DNA from: Viola odorata
Lineage: Eukaryota > Streptophyta > Magnoliopsida > Malpighiales > Violaceae
Assembly: GCA_963691705.1 (NCBI GenBank)
Contig: OY829543.1
Span: 51,750,564-51,814,563 of the forward strand
Length of the DNA stretch: 64,000 nucleotides
Reading direction: 5' to 3'
The notes beneath the pieces were generated by a model. The model had not been told where the DNA came from, ran no database searches, and worked only from the letters and a program-made list of their open reading frames with translations. This document shows, piece by piece, positions 10,100-22,514 of this stretch (position 1 is its first letter; every line of letters starts with the position of its first letter). Made by a program: the position numbers and the translations under genes.

Positions 10100-13000
10100 A
10101 TGGCTCTCAAGCTCAACGCTTTCACCTCTCAATCACCAAAGTTTCCATCTTTTTCACTCCCATCCATGGCTAGTTACAGATCTCCAAAGGTTTGCATGGC
10201 CTATACTCTCAATTCTAGCTCTAGGTAAGGCGTTCTTTCTATTAAAGTTTGGACCTTTTTATTATTATTAGTGTACTTTGGATCTGGGTTCTTGTTTTCT
10301 CCGCTTGATTTTAGTTTTATGGTACTGTTTCTTTTGATGGGCTGTTCATAATTAATTCCAATATTTCGTGATTCAGGGAACAATGTTGTTTCCATCTGTT
10401 GATTTATTCAATCTGATCACGTTTCATTTACAAATAAAATGAAAACAGTGATTATTGAGGTTTATAGTGCATTATATTTCATATTGATCATTTTGTTTTC
10501 TCCTCGTTGTCTTACCTTGTTAAACTTTGTTTTGGTATATGCCAATTGTGTAAAACTTGATGGTTGCGTTTTATTTTTGTTATGGCGCGTTTAACGTGGT
10601 TTCGATTTTCTCGAGGACGAATAGACCCCCTCCAAAAAAAGGAAACAGAAGGTTTGAATGCTTTAGAATTCTTCTCGTGGCGGTTTTATTTGATCTCCTA
10701 AATTTCTATGGTTAAAGCTATTTGATTCTGGAAGTGCTATTGCTGGTATTTTTTTTTAAAGGCTCCTGAATTTATTTGGTGATTAGAATGACATAATATG
10801 GCTGCCTGGATGTTGATGTCGCATGTGGTTTTAATGCAAATGCTAGACTTATTTTCTATTCGTCTTCTTTAGCTGTATGGAATGCAGTTGGTATGATATT
10901 TATTGTATTAACAGCATTGGCGGAGATACCAATGCCACACTTTTTTCATAGATTCTATCCCTAAGAGTTGCAAATTTCTGGTTGGGGTACAGTGCATTTT
11001 AGCTGGATCACTGGTAAAAAGGAGGTTGCAATTTTGAATTGCTCTTCCCAAGCTGGTGGAATATTTCCAAGAAAAATAAAAATTGGTTTTGAGGTTTCTG
11101 GATACTGCCATTCAATTATTTTTGGTGGTTGATGGCAGATTCACAATACATAATTTGGACTGATAATTGGACCGCATGCTTAAAATCGTTTTAAAGAAAA
11201 GTTGCCGAAAATTTGTCAGTTTGCTTTCTTAGTTATGGCATATGTGATATTTGATGCCTGCATGCTTGTCCACCTGTTGCTTGTTCATGTGTGTTGTTTT
11301 GTGAGTATATTTGTCTGTTTGTGTGAGTTCCTTGAATGATGCGTTCCTTTCCCTGTATGATGACAGGTCATTCCCGGCTTCCAACCTCTATGTAAAACTG
11401 TATTTGTAGTGGTGTGATGTGTTGTGACTTTTTTTCTCTTCCATGTATGGAATCCTCTCTAATACAAATATATTGAATAATCCATCTGCAAACATTTATA
11501 TATATACGTCCTAGTTCATTTCAAGCAACATGTGCTCATTTTATTGACTCATTCCTTTTTTTTCCTGATGATGTCTTTTGGCTATTTCCCATTTATTTTA
11601 CTTCCATTTTAGTTGAATCTACATCTTGAAAAGGGATATTCAAGTTGGTGAGAGTAGTTCAGGTGGTTATTTAGTAGACTGGTTCTCTTCTTTACTTTTA
11701 GGTGTTGAATCTTTGACTTTTTTCTCTCATGTTGCAATTCTTTATATTTCATAATCCATATGTTTGGTGCATAACTGGTTAATCCCCTTTTTTCTTTGGT
11801 GTTGGGGAGGAGGGGTTGTGGTAAATAGTTTTGTTTTTTAGATCTTCAAGCTTTCATGTGGGGCTTATTTTGTTCATTAACTTGGAGTGTGAAATGATCA
11901 AAATTTCAACTCTGTTTTCACATCCTAAGTGTTCAGGACTTCTATTCGTTCGAGACTTATACCTCTTTTTTAACTTGTTACTTCCAAATTGTACATGATT
12001 GAGAATGTTTTCGCTTAATGCAGGGAGGTTGAGAGTGTCAAGAAGCCTTTCATGCCACCTCGTGAGGTGCATGTTCAGGTCACTCATTCTATGCCACCCC
12101 AAAAGATTGAGATCTTCAAATCTCTGGAGGACTGGGCTGAGCAGAACATCTTGGTTCATCTGAAGCCAGTTGAGAAATGTTGGCAGCCACAGGATTTTCT
12201 GCCAGATCCCGCCTCTGATGGATTTGAAGAGCAAGTCAGGGAGCTTAGGGAGAGGGCAAGGGAGCTTCCAGATGATTACTTTGTTTGTTTGGTTGGAGAC
12301 ATGATCACGGAAGAAGCACTACCAACTTACCAGACGATGTTGAATACCTTAGATGGGGTTCGTGATGAAACAGGGGCAAGTCCTACTTCTTGGGCAATTT
12401 GGACTAGGGCATGGACTGCTGAAGAGAATAGACATGGTGACCTTCTTAACAAGTATCTGTACTTGTCTGGACGAGTGGACCTGAGGCAAATTGAGAAGAC
12501 GATTCAATATCTGATTGGCTCTGGAATGGTGAGTTCCTTGCCTAGTTACTTTCTTAGCTTTGTTATGCTTTTTTGCTCAGGCTAATTTAAAGCAAAGATG
12601 CGCCTAGTGACATTTAAATCGGAGAAGTGGTTTTGATCCCTTGGAAAATGGTAATGCACAAATTGGTTGTCAAGAATCTCTGAATAGTCTATTATGGTAT
12701 TAGGGATGATGAATGATAATTGATGTTGTATTATCCAACTGTGATGCATGCATAGGCCATGCAATAGATAAAACAAATGAATCTATGGCCAGCCAACTGC
12801 TAGGACAGCAATTTTACTCAAGTAGGTAGGAGTGGTATGGTTTTCTACCCCCTGTTAAGATATGTAGATCAAATTACAGTTTTATGTTCTATGATTGCTT
12901 AAACTGTAGGTAACTAGATCAATTTGCAACATTGATTTGATTTAGCACTATATACATTCCTTTTGAAGAAATGGTAATGTAGATTAATAGGGTAAGTAAC

Positions 13001-13669
13001 AGGATAGCTAATGGTAGTTCTTTATCGCCTTCTATTTTTTTGACAGTGCTCAATGACTGACATCTCCTTTTTCTTGTTTTACTCTGCTATCTTCTTTTTT
13101 GTCCATAGGATCCACGGACAGAAAATAGTCCCTATCTAGGATTCATCTACACGTCTTTCCAGGAGAGGGCAACATTTATCTCCCACGGGAACACTGCGAG
13201 ACTTGCCAAAGAGCATGGAGACCTTAAATTGGCTCAGATATGTGGTATAATCGCCTCAGATGAGAAGCGCCATGAGACAGCTTACACAAAAATCGCGGAA
13301 AAACTCTTCGAGATTGATCCTGACGGAACTGTCTTGGCCTTTGCTGACATGATGAGGAAGAAAATCTCTATGCCTGCACACCTGATGTATGATGGCCGTG
13401 ATGACAATCTTTTTGATAATTTTTCAGCTGTTGCACAGCGTCTTGGAATCTACACTGCAAGGGACTATGCAGATATACTAGAGTTCTTGGTGGGCAGATG
13501 GAATGTGGAGAAGTTAACTGGACTGTCGCCTGAGGGGCAAAATGCTCAAGAATATGTCTGTAAGTTACCTTCGAGAATTAGAAAGCTGGAAGAGAGGGCT
13601 GCAGCGAGGGTTAAGGAAGCACCGAGCGTTCCTTTCAGTTGGATTTACGATAGACAAGTGAAGCTGTGA
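10100..13669 (+). CDS. SAD: Plastid stearoyl-[acyl-carrier-protein] 9-desaturase
   Basis: Three exons, 10100-10224, 12024-12528 and 13109-13669, encode 396 residues, the usual length for plant SAD/FAB2. The enzyme introduces the delta-9 double bond into stearoyl-ACP in the plastid stroma, using ferredoxin. The N-terminal 30-odd residues ([15 protein letters not shown], Ser-rich) form the transit peptide. Di-iron ligands are all present: E138 in GDMITEE, E176 and H179 in EENRHG, E229 in SFQER, and E262 and H265 in DEKRHE. The first intron (about 1.8 kb) follows the transit-peptide exon and splits an AGG codon; the second is phase 0 after GSGM. The start is the first ATG in a good context (ACCACAATGGC). 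Nothing suggests loss of function. Confidence 0.97.
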
Positions 13670-14770
13670 GAGGTCTTCCAGAATAAAATAAGAATGGTAA
13701 GTATCAGTCCTTTTAAGCCACTTCCCTCAGACTAAGATGTAGATGGTCTTCAGCTGCAATCTGTTTAGGGTTTCCGCATAAGTGTTTAGTCGGTGGGAGT
13801 GGCATATATGTTTGGAAGTTATCTTGGTTAGTTTTTTTTAGTGACAGTTGTTTCTTTTATGGTGTTGCTGCTCTGGGTATGCAGATAGGAGCAACTGTAG
13901 TTTCTTTTTGATGTTTTGTTCTCTTAAGTTGTGTGTTGTATGTGTTTTTTCCTAATGTAAACAAACCATCCTTTTGGCAATTTTGATAGTCGTTAAAGTT
14001 CAATTTCACCGGTACCCTTGTCATATCAAGACAAACAGTAAAGGTTTCGTGTCCTTACCGGTACCTTTTTTGAAATGAGATTAGCTTAGTTTTTAGTTGT
14101 AATACTAAACTAACTGAGTTGTTTTACACGCAAAAACAAACAGGCACTCAGAGTGAGTGCTGAATCAAAATCCTATCTACTAAAATGTGTGCAAAATATG
14201 GTCCAACAGGTTGAAATTCAACTCTTATTTAGCAAAATGCGGTGGGTTATCTTGGAGCAATCCACACTTCTATCAAACCGCCTCATGCTTGTCTTGCCTC
14301 AGGGAAATAAGGAGGGGATACATACACAAATACATCATCTAATCACACTTGTCGTATACATCACTACATTTGCAATCCATAGAATGTTATAATAAAACAA
14401 TCTAAAATACCAATCATGTGTTGTTTGTTAAAAAATATAATGGAGAAATTATATTACTTTGTATCATTCAATGTTAGACATTAAAAGAAGTTGTCCTTGC
14501 TTCATTACCGGTAACAAAGTATCTAGATTGATACTTACTAGTTTTCTTTTTTATGGGTTGTTTTGTAGTAAAATAAAAAAAAATGAGAAGTTGATCATTT
14601 ACTGAAATGAAATATTTTGAAAAAAATCGTAAAAGTTCAAACCCAGAGATGTTTCAATGGATCTATGTATTAGATTTTGATATAAATTTCGATGCAAGTT
14701 AATTTTCACTGGGTTATCAGAAAACAAGTACGACACTTCGGAGAACGAATCGGTACATTGATCTCCACTC
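13670..14770. other. Desaturase 3' flank and intergenic DNA
   Basis: The first 300 or so bases are T-rich and look like 3' untranslated and downstream sequence. ACCGGTACC occurs twice near 14010 and 14057, in a weak inverted arrangement. No gene is seen beyond it. Confidence 0.4.
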
Positions 14771-14958
14771 GTTAAGCACTATGGTACATAGTTTGAGATT
14801 GTTGGGCCCATTGTGGTTATGCCCTAATTGTGGGCTTTGCGATACTAATGAAACAGTAACCTCTACTTTAATACATAAATTGAGCGGGAGATTGTTCCAT
14901 CTAGAAAGATTGTCCTTTTATTTCTCCAAACTAAAACAATTACCATTACGCCGGAACC

Positions 14959-15125
14959 ATGACGACGGAGGAGATGCTTATGTCACAGCCGTTGCGCAAC
15001 ACTGTTTCGTTCGTAAACCCTAATCCAAATGGTAGAAAGAAACTGCAAATATTATTTTTGAAAAAAAAGTACAACGAGCTTGTCAAAATAATTGAGAAAT
15101 ATGCGCTGCTCATGATAACAAATAT
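14959..15125 (+). pseudogene. Possible gene fragment interrupted by a MITE, unrecognised
   Basis: An ATG in a decent context opens MTTEEMLMSQPLRNTVSFVN and runs on through a lysine-rich segment. It follows a transcript-like leader and a TGGGCC motif near 14804. From 15126 the frame continues into the Mutator-type MITE and stops at 15186, so the 75-residue frame is partly transposon. I do not recognise a family. It could be the first exon of a decayed gene or chance. Confidence 0.25.
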
Positions 15126-15308
15126 GAGAAATGATATTTTGGCAGAAAATTTGAGCAGAAAAAATGAGCAGATGACATTTTCGTAAATAAGTGATGGCAG
15201 TTTCGTAATAAGTGATGGTAATTTCGTAAATAAAACGATCATTTTATTTACGAAACTGCCATCTGCTCATTTTTTCTGCTCAAATTTTCTGCCAAAATAT
15301 CATTGCTC
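15126..15308. mobile_element. Mutator-type MITE, 183 bp, 9-bp target duplication
   Basis: A perfect 9-bp duplication, AACAAATAT, flanks the element (15117-15125 and 15309-15317). The terminal inverted repeats start GAGAAATGATATTTTGGC and GAGCAATGATATTTTGGC and stay nearly identical for about 50 bp, through a GAGCAGAAAAAATGAGCAG stretch. The 9-bp duplication and long terminal repeats point to MULE-mobilised MITEs. It has no coding capacity. Confidence 0.88.
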
Positions 15309-15317
15309 AACAAATAT

Positions 15318-16390
15318 AGAAAAAAGGGGTGTTTTTTGAAATAATAATAAAAAAATGTAGCGACTTGTTCGAGGCCTGAAGCAAAATTGAGAGAGATTTG
15401 ATAGGCACGGAGAATCGCTTTCGTTTATATAGCCAACCTTCAATGCAACTCACGCCATTTCAATCTTTTGATTTTCGACGCCTTTGCTCTGCAAATTGGC
15501 ATTATTGAAAGACGAAAAAGAAAAGCAGAAGAGAGAACGAAAAGAAAACGAAAATGCTTAGGCTAACCGATCAAAATGGAATTAAAAACAAGAGAAAATA
15601 CTGAAGAAGAGAGCTCCGATCCATGAATGGAGGCTGAGGCTGAGGCTGACTGCATTGGAGTTGGAAAGAAGAAGGGTTTGTTTATTTATAGATGAAAAAG
15701 AAGGCAGGTCCGATCGAAACCCTAATAATTTCCAATCTGATGTAAATGGGCCTATATGGTATTAACGGAAAAAGCCCATTTGATGGAATAGAATACTAGT
15801 ACTACTGGGCTTGTAGTCCATAATTTCTATTAGTATTTCTTTTCAAACCAAGCATTAATGATTTTTCACTACTTAAATAGCCTACTAGTTTGTTGGTCTT
15901 GTTGGAATTTAAAAGAAAATAGTTAAGTAGCCCCTCTACCAACACCTAACTCATGGTCCATCCACTCATAAAAAAAAAATACGGAACTCATGGGCTTTTT
16001 AGCTTTGGAAAAGTCCAAAAAAACTAACTCACCTTCATAGACACACCATGGCTGTACCACAAATGAGCGCTAAAGGTGTAAATAAATAAGAAACTTCAAG
16101 AATGCATAAGGTGAAATGAATATGAAAGTCAAATTATAGGAATACAGTTTCTAAAATTGTGTATTCCCCGAGTTTTCTTTGAATCTTACCATCGGGAGAA
16201 AGGAAGATGAAATGGCAGACGACAGAACAGTCCTCTAACATCTGTAGAAATTATAGAACCAGACACCATAATTCTCAGTTTAAGTAATCAACTTGAAATC
16301 TTTGTGCAAGCTTCTGCTAATCAAATTTCCAATGCCAACAATTTATTACCACATTACAGGACAATTACTTCCCATTCGACAGTTGGGAAA
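15318..16390. other. Intergenic; promoter-like signals on the minus strand, no recognised gene
   Basis: On the minus strand a TATAAATA lies at about 15683-15690, below a telo-box (AAACCCTAA on + at about 15718) and GGCCCA/AGCCCA motifs near 15746 and 15773. Downstream of that TATA only very short open frames are visible. A plus-strand TATATAG occurs near 15427. The rest is AT-rich. Confidence 0.3.
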
Positions 16391-16449
16391 AGAATACAGG
16401 ATGAGGAGGTTCCACAATAAGTATTGAGTAAAGTCTATATCCAAAACTA

Positions 16450-17652
16450 TTAAGCCTTCACTTCTACTTGGTTTGGCTCCTTCAGAGGAAGCAAGACCCC
16501 AGATCCTTCCTTCCTGTCAGCTTCCAAATAAGACTTGCTTTTATCATGATTCAAGGGATTTGATGTCAAGATCCGCAACCCTGAATTCCTATTGATCTCT
16601 AAAACTTCAGGCAGCCCATTACCGCACCCTTTGGACATACCCACATCAATCCTGATAGCTCGATTGTTACAAGCCCCATTAATCCCAGATTCCTGAATTG
16701 TATGACCCATAATCATCCTTTTTGCTCCAGGAATCGTGGCGAGCACATGCTCAAGTGCTGCACAATCACAATCCTTCTCTTGTTCATTAGAAAACTTCCT
16801 CAGCCAAACCACCGAATTCCGCCCTCTACAATAGCCGGGTGAAAATTTCCCCGTTTGGCCACTAATCCATTTCCTCACCTCCTCATTAATCCTGTCCAGC
16901 CCATACTCGACATGACCGGCTAAGAGTCCACCATGAACAAAAACAGAATCCCCAACAACCAAAACAGTCAAATTATTCATGAGAAATTTCTTGGCAATAG
17001 GCCCATCAGGCCTCAATGCAGCAATCCTACATCTAATACCATGATAGAATTCTTCCCTAACTCCATGAAACGTCAAAGGAATCCCCTCAAAGATATCCTT
17101 TGCCTTTCCCAAACCATGACACAAACTTTTCATTCTATCTCCTAAACTATACCAATAAGCCCATTTCTCAAACTCATATAATCCAGCCTTCTCCACATAC
17201 CTAAAATCACCTTCTACATTCATAACCTCATGGTTACCGTTCATAGTAATCAGCTTACCTCCACTTTTGGCCGCCTCCGCCTTCAATTTCTCGAGAAAAT
17301 AGAAGATCTTGAGCTCCTCGCCGCCGCGGTCAAGCACGTCACCAACCTGGACAACCGTGGTAGACCCACCAGCCCATTTTTCAGACCCATCAATTAATCC
17401 GGCGAGTCTCAACGCCTGCTTGAATTTGCCGAGGTCGCCGTGAAGATCACCGATTGCGACAAGACGCTGGGGCGCAGGATGCCTGGTTTGAAGAGGAACG
17501 GTGGTTTCGGGAGGAGGAGGGGTTATTAGGGGTTTTGGATCTTGGCAGGGTAAGAAGAGGCCGCCGCTGACGGAGAAATCGACAAAAGTGTCGACAAAGG
17601 AGGAGAGAAGGGATGGGATATCCTTGCAGATTGAGGATTCTTTGTCTTCCAT
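16450..17652 (-). CDS. SLP2: Shewanella-like serine/threonine phosphatase 2 (SLP2)
   Basis: A single uninterrupted 400-residue frame. The metallophosphatase signature blocks are all present: GDLHGD at 68-73, GDVLDRGG at 104-111, GNHEVMN at 139-145, then VFVHGGL and IMGHTIQESGING further on. The PPP-type GDxHG...GDxVDRG...GNHE series with a Leu in the GDVLDRG block, and the lack of the eukaryotic PP1/PP2A C-terminal motifs, mark the bacterial-like Shewanella-like class. The length is close to Arabidopsis SLP2, from memory about 390. Arabidopsis SLP2 was reported to localise to mitochondria and to be activated by the import oxidoreductase MIA40; extending that here is inference. Substrate unknown. 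The first Met gives a short acidic N-terminus without a classical presequence, which fits MIA40-type import. Confidence 0.92.
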   Translation of the reverse strand: MEDKESSICKDIPSLLSSFVDTFVDFSVSGGLFLPCQDPKPLITPPPPETTVPLQTRHPAPQRLVAIGDLHGDLGKFKQALRLAGLIDGSEKWAGGSTTVVQVGDVLDRGGEELKIFYFLEKLKAEAAKSGGKLITMNGNHEVMNVEGDFRYVEKAGLYEFEKWAYWYSLGDRMKSLCHGLGKAKDIFEGIPLTFHGVREEFYHGIRCRIAALRPDGPIAKKFLMNNLTVLVVGDSVFVHGGLLAGHVEYGLDRINEEVRKWISGQTGKFSPGYCRGRNSVVWLRKFSNEQEKDCDCAALEHVLATIPGAKRMIMGHTIQESGINGACNNRAIRIDVGMSKGCGNGLPEVLEINRNSGLRILTSNPLNHDKSKSYLEADRKEGSGVLLPLKEPNQVEVKA

Positions 17653-17659
17653 CGGAGTT

Positions 17660-18670
17660 GGGTCAGCGTCTCAACTCCAAATTCTAACAAGGGAAAGAAT
17701 GCACATTAGCATCTGTGTAAATTTCCATTATTGAATTCTTCTTTGGTTTGGGTCTTTGCATATTATATTTCACTTTCGTCCTGTACATAATGCGGTCTTA
17801 CCAGATAGTCCTTAATGTTTTAAATTTGAATATATATACACCTGGATGTTACAATTGGATATAATGCACCATTGATTTTTTTAAATGACAAATACTAGGA
17901 AACAAGATTTCTTCTCCAAAATGAATTTCTCAAACCCTAAAAATTTGGGTATATTTTAATTTCTTTTATTGAAAACAAATCAATTAGGCTTCAAGTAACC
18001 AATACATAGGGAGTTTTGCCCAATAACTTTCACCTATTTTCATTTGGGACCATATATTATTTTTGGAAGATTTAAAATCATTTTCTAAAGTGCGTTTGAC
18101 CTTCTTTTTTATATATTTGAAACAAAAAGTATGAAAAACGGGTGTAATTTTTACCCGTTTTAATGTCATAGGATAAGTAATTTGCACAATGATTTCTCTG
18201 TGCGACAATTAACTTGTTAGTCATTTGCTTGCTAAGTCAGCTAGCACAAGAGAACTTAAAAACTTAAAAAGGAAAGCTAGAGATGGCCTGGGAAAGGAAT
18301 GCTAAGCATATCATTGCACCAATGCTCAATACTCGTAAGAATTGGCTGAATGTACAAATGTATAGCTATTCAGGTATATACAGCTCCACATTTTGAATGG
18401 GCAACTAAAATCTACTTGATTCAACGGTGGAAATTAATCCTGTTAGAATCTGGATGTACATGTTGTGAGCAGGAACCATTATATAGGCAATTTTGTAATT
18501 CCGGATGTACGCCATTCCGCTTGTATTCGGGCCGTCTATTGCCACAGTTTAGCATTACTCACTTAGCAAACCCCTTTATATTTTAACAGCTACTAACCCA
18601 GAAGACCAGAAGACCAAAAACCCTAAACCCTACCCGCCCAAGACAGAGCTCGCGGTGTAACATTGATTCT
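17660..18670. other. Intergenic region between divergent SLP2 and FAM136A-like genes
   Basis: About 1 kb separates the two start codons. A telo-box-like run AAAAACCCTAAACCCT sits at 18616-18632, about 50 bases upstream of the FAM136A-like start. Such motifs are common in promoters of nuclear genes for organelle and ribosome proteins. Nothing else is recognised. Confidence 0.5.
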
Positions 18671-18681
18671 AGGGCTCAAAG

Positions 18682-21075
18682 ATGGACATTGAATCTCAAA
18701 TGGCATCAGAAAGACTGAGAAAGAAGCTAGATGATGTCAATAAAGCTGCTCAAGCCCATCTCGCCCCTGTCCAAGACCACATTAATTTCACCATGCAGGT
18801 TTCCCCGATATATCTTTTTGCTGTGAATGCCTGTCTCGTAGAATTTGATTTTGTTTATGGAAGATTGCTTAAAGTACATTATTTGGATTGAGGAAATTTT
18901 TTCTGAAATTCCAGCTTATTTCGTGTTTCTCATGCTTCTTAGCTCTACAAAACAATTTAGCTTCTTTATACAGTCTGTTTTTGTGCAATTGTACCATATT
19001 AGCTGATTTTCTGATATTCTTTAATCTCAGGGGATGTTTAACTTTGTGCATTATTATTGGTTATGAGAAAAATAAAAAGATTTCTAATTTACTTGGTGGT
19101 GTGTCTGAAGTTTGATAGCCAATGGAAATGCTTGCTCTTATGGTTTTATAGAGTGTGGAGAGCTGCTGTGGTGATTGTGGGGGTTGCTTTGGAATTTTTA
19201 TGTTTGTATTATTTCATGGGATTGATTATTTGAAGCTATAACTGATTGCAGCAAGCGTACTTCAAGTGTGCCTATGAGTGCTTTGATAAGAGAAGAACAC
19301 AAGAAGAGATAGCCAGATGTGCTGAAAACTGCAGTGTTCCTATTGATAATGCCCAACAGCATTGCGAGAACGAGATGGCCAAGTTTCAAGTGAGTTCATT
19401 TACTTGCCGGACTTGCACTTTTTTTTTTCAATTGTTCATCTATGACCTCAACCATGAATGTATGTGAAGGGAGCTGCATGCCATGTGCATCCACTGTCAG
19501 TCCTCTGAATGGTTTAGTTCTATATGAAATGAAAAAGGAAACAAAAAAAAAATCTTTATTAAAGTTCTACAACTGTGCAATATGCTCAGCCTTAGGGCTT
19601 CTAGTATTACTTGGAATTTGGACTTATCATGTTTTCGTTTGCTAAACAAGGTTTGGTTATTGTTGACCATAAAAACTCTTCAAACCAAAGGCAGAAAGCT
19701 TTTAAATTTTCCACAAATATGTTGTATCCCTAGTTAGTACACTTTGTTCTGCATTTCTGTAGTAACTCGTAATTTATCAATATAATTTGTAATATATATA
19801 GAGCTTTAACTTTTACCGTTTTCTTCAATTGCCTCAAATAAGCATATATTGTACCTTCTACATCACCATGTTACCAAACCACTTTTCCCTTTGTGTAGAA
19901 TCGTTCACCCGACAGTAAATAAACTGGCTGCTATCTTACTCTCCAGATATGAAATAAGAGGTAAAAGAAGATTGAGAAGGAGTGACACATCATGATTTTT
20001 GCTATTGTTAGTCATTGCAGATGTTTTGTGGAGTTGAATAATAAGTGGTCGGATGAGAAAATATCTGCAAAGTGTTAGTAACCTCTGTTATTTATGCTTG
20101 AACAACATATCATTGTCTTTTCCTTTATCCAAATTGTCTAACATGTCAAATAACAAAACAGTGAAGTTAAGTTTTACAATAATGCCTTATTCTTGCGTTT
20201 TGTACTTGTCCAACTTACAAACTTGTCAAAGAAAATAAAGCATGTAAGCTGAAATAAAACTAATAACAGTTCATGATACCCCAAGTTGCCATCTATTCTG
20301 CATAGGAGTCAGCATGTATCAATTCTTGGGAATACCCTGTTACCATGTGTTTGATTGCATGCCCCTTGCTAACTGCTATCAGTTTTAAGTGTTCACTCAT
20401 GCTGTCACTAATCACTATTTGATAAGGAAACCTAGTAGGAGTTGGGTATTATATATTGTTGTAGAACTGGTGATTAAACCTTGTTCAAGACATCTCTCAT
20501 TTTGCAACTGGAGCTTTCCGTGTAGGATTGAACTTAGCTTTAACCTTAACTGCAAGAATCAAATAGCCCTTAGTTAAACCACATCTGGATCCCTTGTTAA
20601 TGACATTCTTACTAAGACTTCTGTTAGTTTCATGGCTTGAAGAGGTTAGGATCAAATACGATGCCAACCAGAAAAACGCTTCCTCTTTTTTACTGTTAGA
20701 TCTGATTTTGTGGTGAAGTTTCTGCCATCTGTGGATTACTTTTGTTGGTTCCATGAATCCATACTTCTTCTTTGCCTGTATACTTCATTCCCTTTTTAGT
20801 AATACCTTTATTTCCTTTGACATGGAACTGCCATGTCCACAAGTTCTAATATCCACTAGTGATTTATTTATTTTGATCCCATGCAGGAAAAATTGAATAG
20901 GTCACTCATGGTCTGCCAAGACAAGTTTGAAGAAGCTAAGCAGCATTCTGTTGGATCAGAGGCTGTGAAAAAATTGGAGTCATGTGTTGAGCAGTCAATT
21001 GAAGAGAACATCATGACACTGCCTAACCTTGTTAGTAGATTGAAGACCACTTTCTCCATCCGTGACGAAGCTTAA
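18682..21075 (+). CDS. FAM136A-like protein (DUF842), mitochondrial intermembrane space
   Basis: Three in-frame exons, 18682-18798, 19252-19389 and 20887-21075, encode 147 residues. Exon 2 contains a twin CX3C arrangement, CAYEC and CAENC, separated by a basic/acidic helix (FDKRRTQEEIAR). This is the family hallmark and the type of motif oxidised by MIA40 during import to the intermembrane space. Further cysteines occur at MVCQDK and ESCVEQ. Length fits the family, about 140. The molecular role of FAM136A proteins is poorly defined. The start is the first ATG after a telo-box leader; both introns are phase 0 with clean GT-AG. It is divergent from SLP2, and the next gene, COA3-like, is also mitochondrial. 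Confidence 0.9.
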
Positions 21076-21079
21076 TGAG

Positions 21080-22500
21080 TTCTGAGGCAATTTACTTTAA
21101 TATTTTAGTGGGTAGTTCAAAAAAAAAAACTAGCTAAATGATTCCTTAAACTTGAATTCTGCTCTGTGCTGGCTTTTCGAGGCTGGAGATAAAAGTAGCA
21201 ACATTTTCAATACATTCATGTTCTGCTTATTGATTATATTCTCAGTGACTTTAGGCTTCAGATGTTGTTGCCTCTTGGTATCAGAGGGTGGTGAATACCG
21301 AGTTGGTATGTTATATTTTCCATTGCTATGGCATTGTTCATGCGGTACTTACATTTTATGCACATCTCTATTAAGATTCTATCGTGCTACAATGCGAGAA
21401 CATATCATTCCGTATGCTGAGAGTTTTGCTATAGTTATTTACATACCATTCGTTTGTATATTGGCATCAGTGGCTACTTGCTTCTCTGGAATCCTATTTG
21501 CATTCGTATTATTTGTATCGAGTTGATAATTCAGAATGTGAATCAATGCAATGTGAAAGGTTTGAACTTTGGTTTCTGTTAAAAGGGAATATGCAGGTTA
21601 TGCACATCATGAAGATCATTCTTGTAAATGTTTGGCCATTTCAGATTGTTGTTGCCCTTGTCCGTAGCAGCGTGGACGAATGTTACCACCGGAAAGGTGA
21701 AATGAAGCAAATCATATTGCAAATTATTAGCAACCTAGATGGAAAACCCCAAGAGAGGATGAGCAAACACGTTTCGATTACAAGGATTCTGTCAATTTTT
21801 CATTCTTTTTGAACTGGATCTCTACCAATTGGAGAATTTTGCTCCATTTCCTTTGCTATCATAAAAGCACAAGCCATCCTCTAAGAACCCAGTAACAAGA
21901 GTCGGCACACCGAGTCCCATCCCTAGAGGCTCTATAAATGTCAACTTCTCTCAGCAATGGCTCGGGATGATCTTGTCCATCTGAAATGGCACAAAAACAA
22001 TGCCGATCCCCAAATGAAGTTGTTGTAACGACAGACTATGCCAACCAAGAAATTTTCTATTAGATTGGCATCTAAGGTTCATGTTCTTCTTCGACCTTGC
22101 AACGTTAGCGATCACCACAGATATGCGCTTCGGAAATGGCAACTCAAAGCCTGATGCTGGCAAAAGTTTTGCCAAATGGAATAATACCAAAGGAACAAGA
22201 AACAGTCTACAAGAAATGCAACTTACAAGAACCAAGAAAATGCAAAATATTGATGCTCCTTAGACCTGATAAGTGAGAAACAATCACAGTAATTTAAAGC
22301 AATGCAGTTACTATTATAGTGGCTCTACTGTCACCAACCAACACAAAGGCATTGGAAAAGAACAAACTGGTAAAATAAAATACCCATTTCAGCGTAAGAT
22401 TGTGAAAGTAGAAACAACTTGTTCACGGATCAAAAGCAGTCATTTTTACATCGTTTGACACTACATTATTCTACAGAGGAGTATAAGGTTAAACCTCTCG
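21080..22500. other. Intergenic, between convergent FAM136A-like and COA3-like genes
   Basis: 3' untranslated sequence of both genes presumably occupies the ends. The open frames in between have no recognisable similarity and no splice support. Confidence 0.4.
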
Positions 22501-22514
22501 GATGGGATGCTTGC

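Noticed and set aside
11854..12234. 126-residue minus-strand frame
   Set aside because: Antisense of desaturase exon 2. The plus-strand product is certain.
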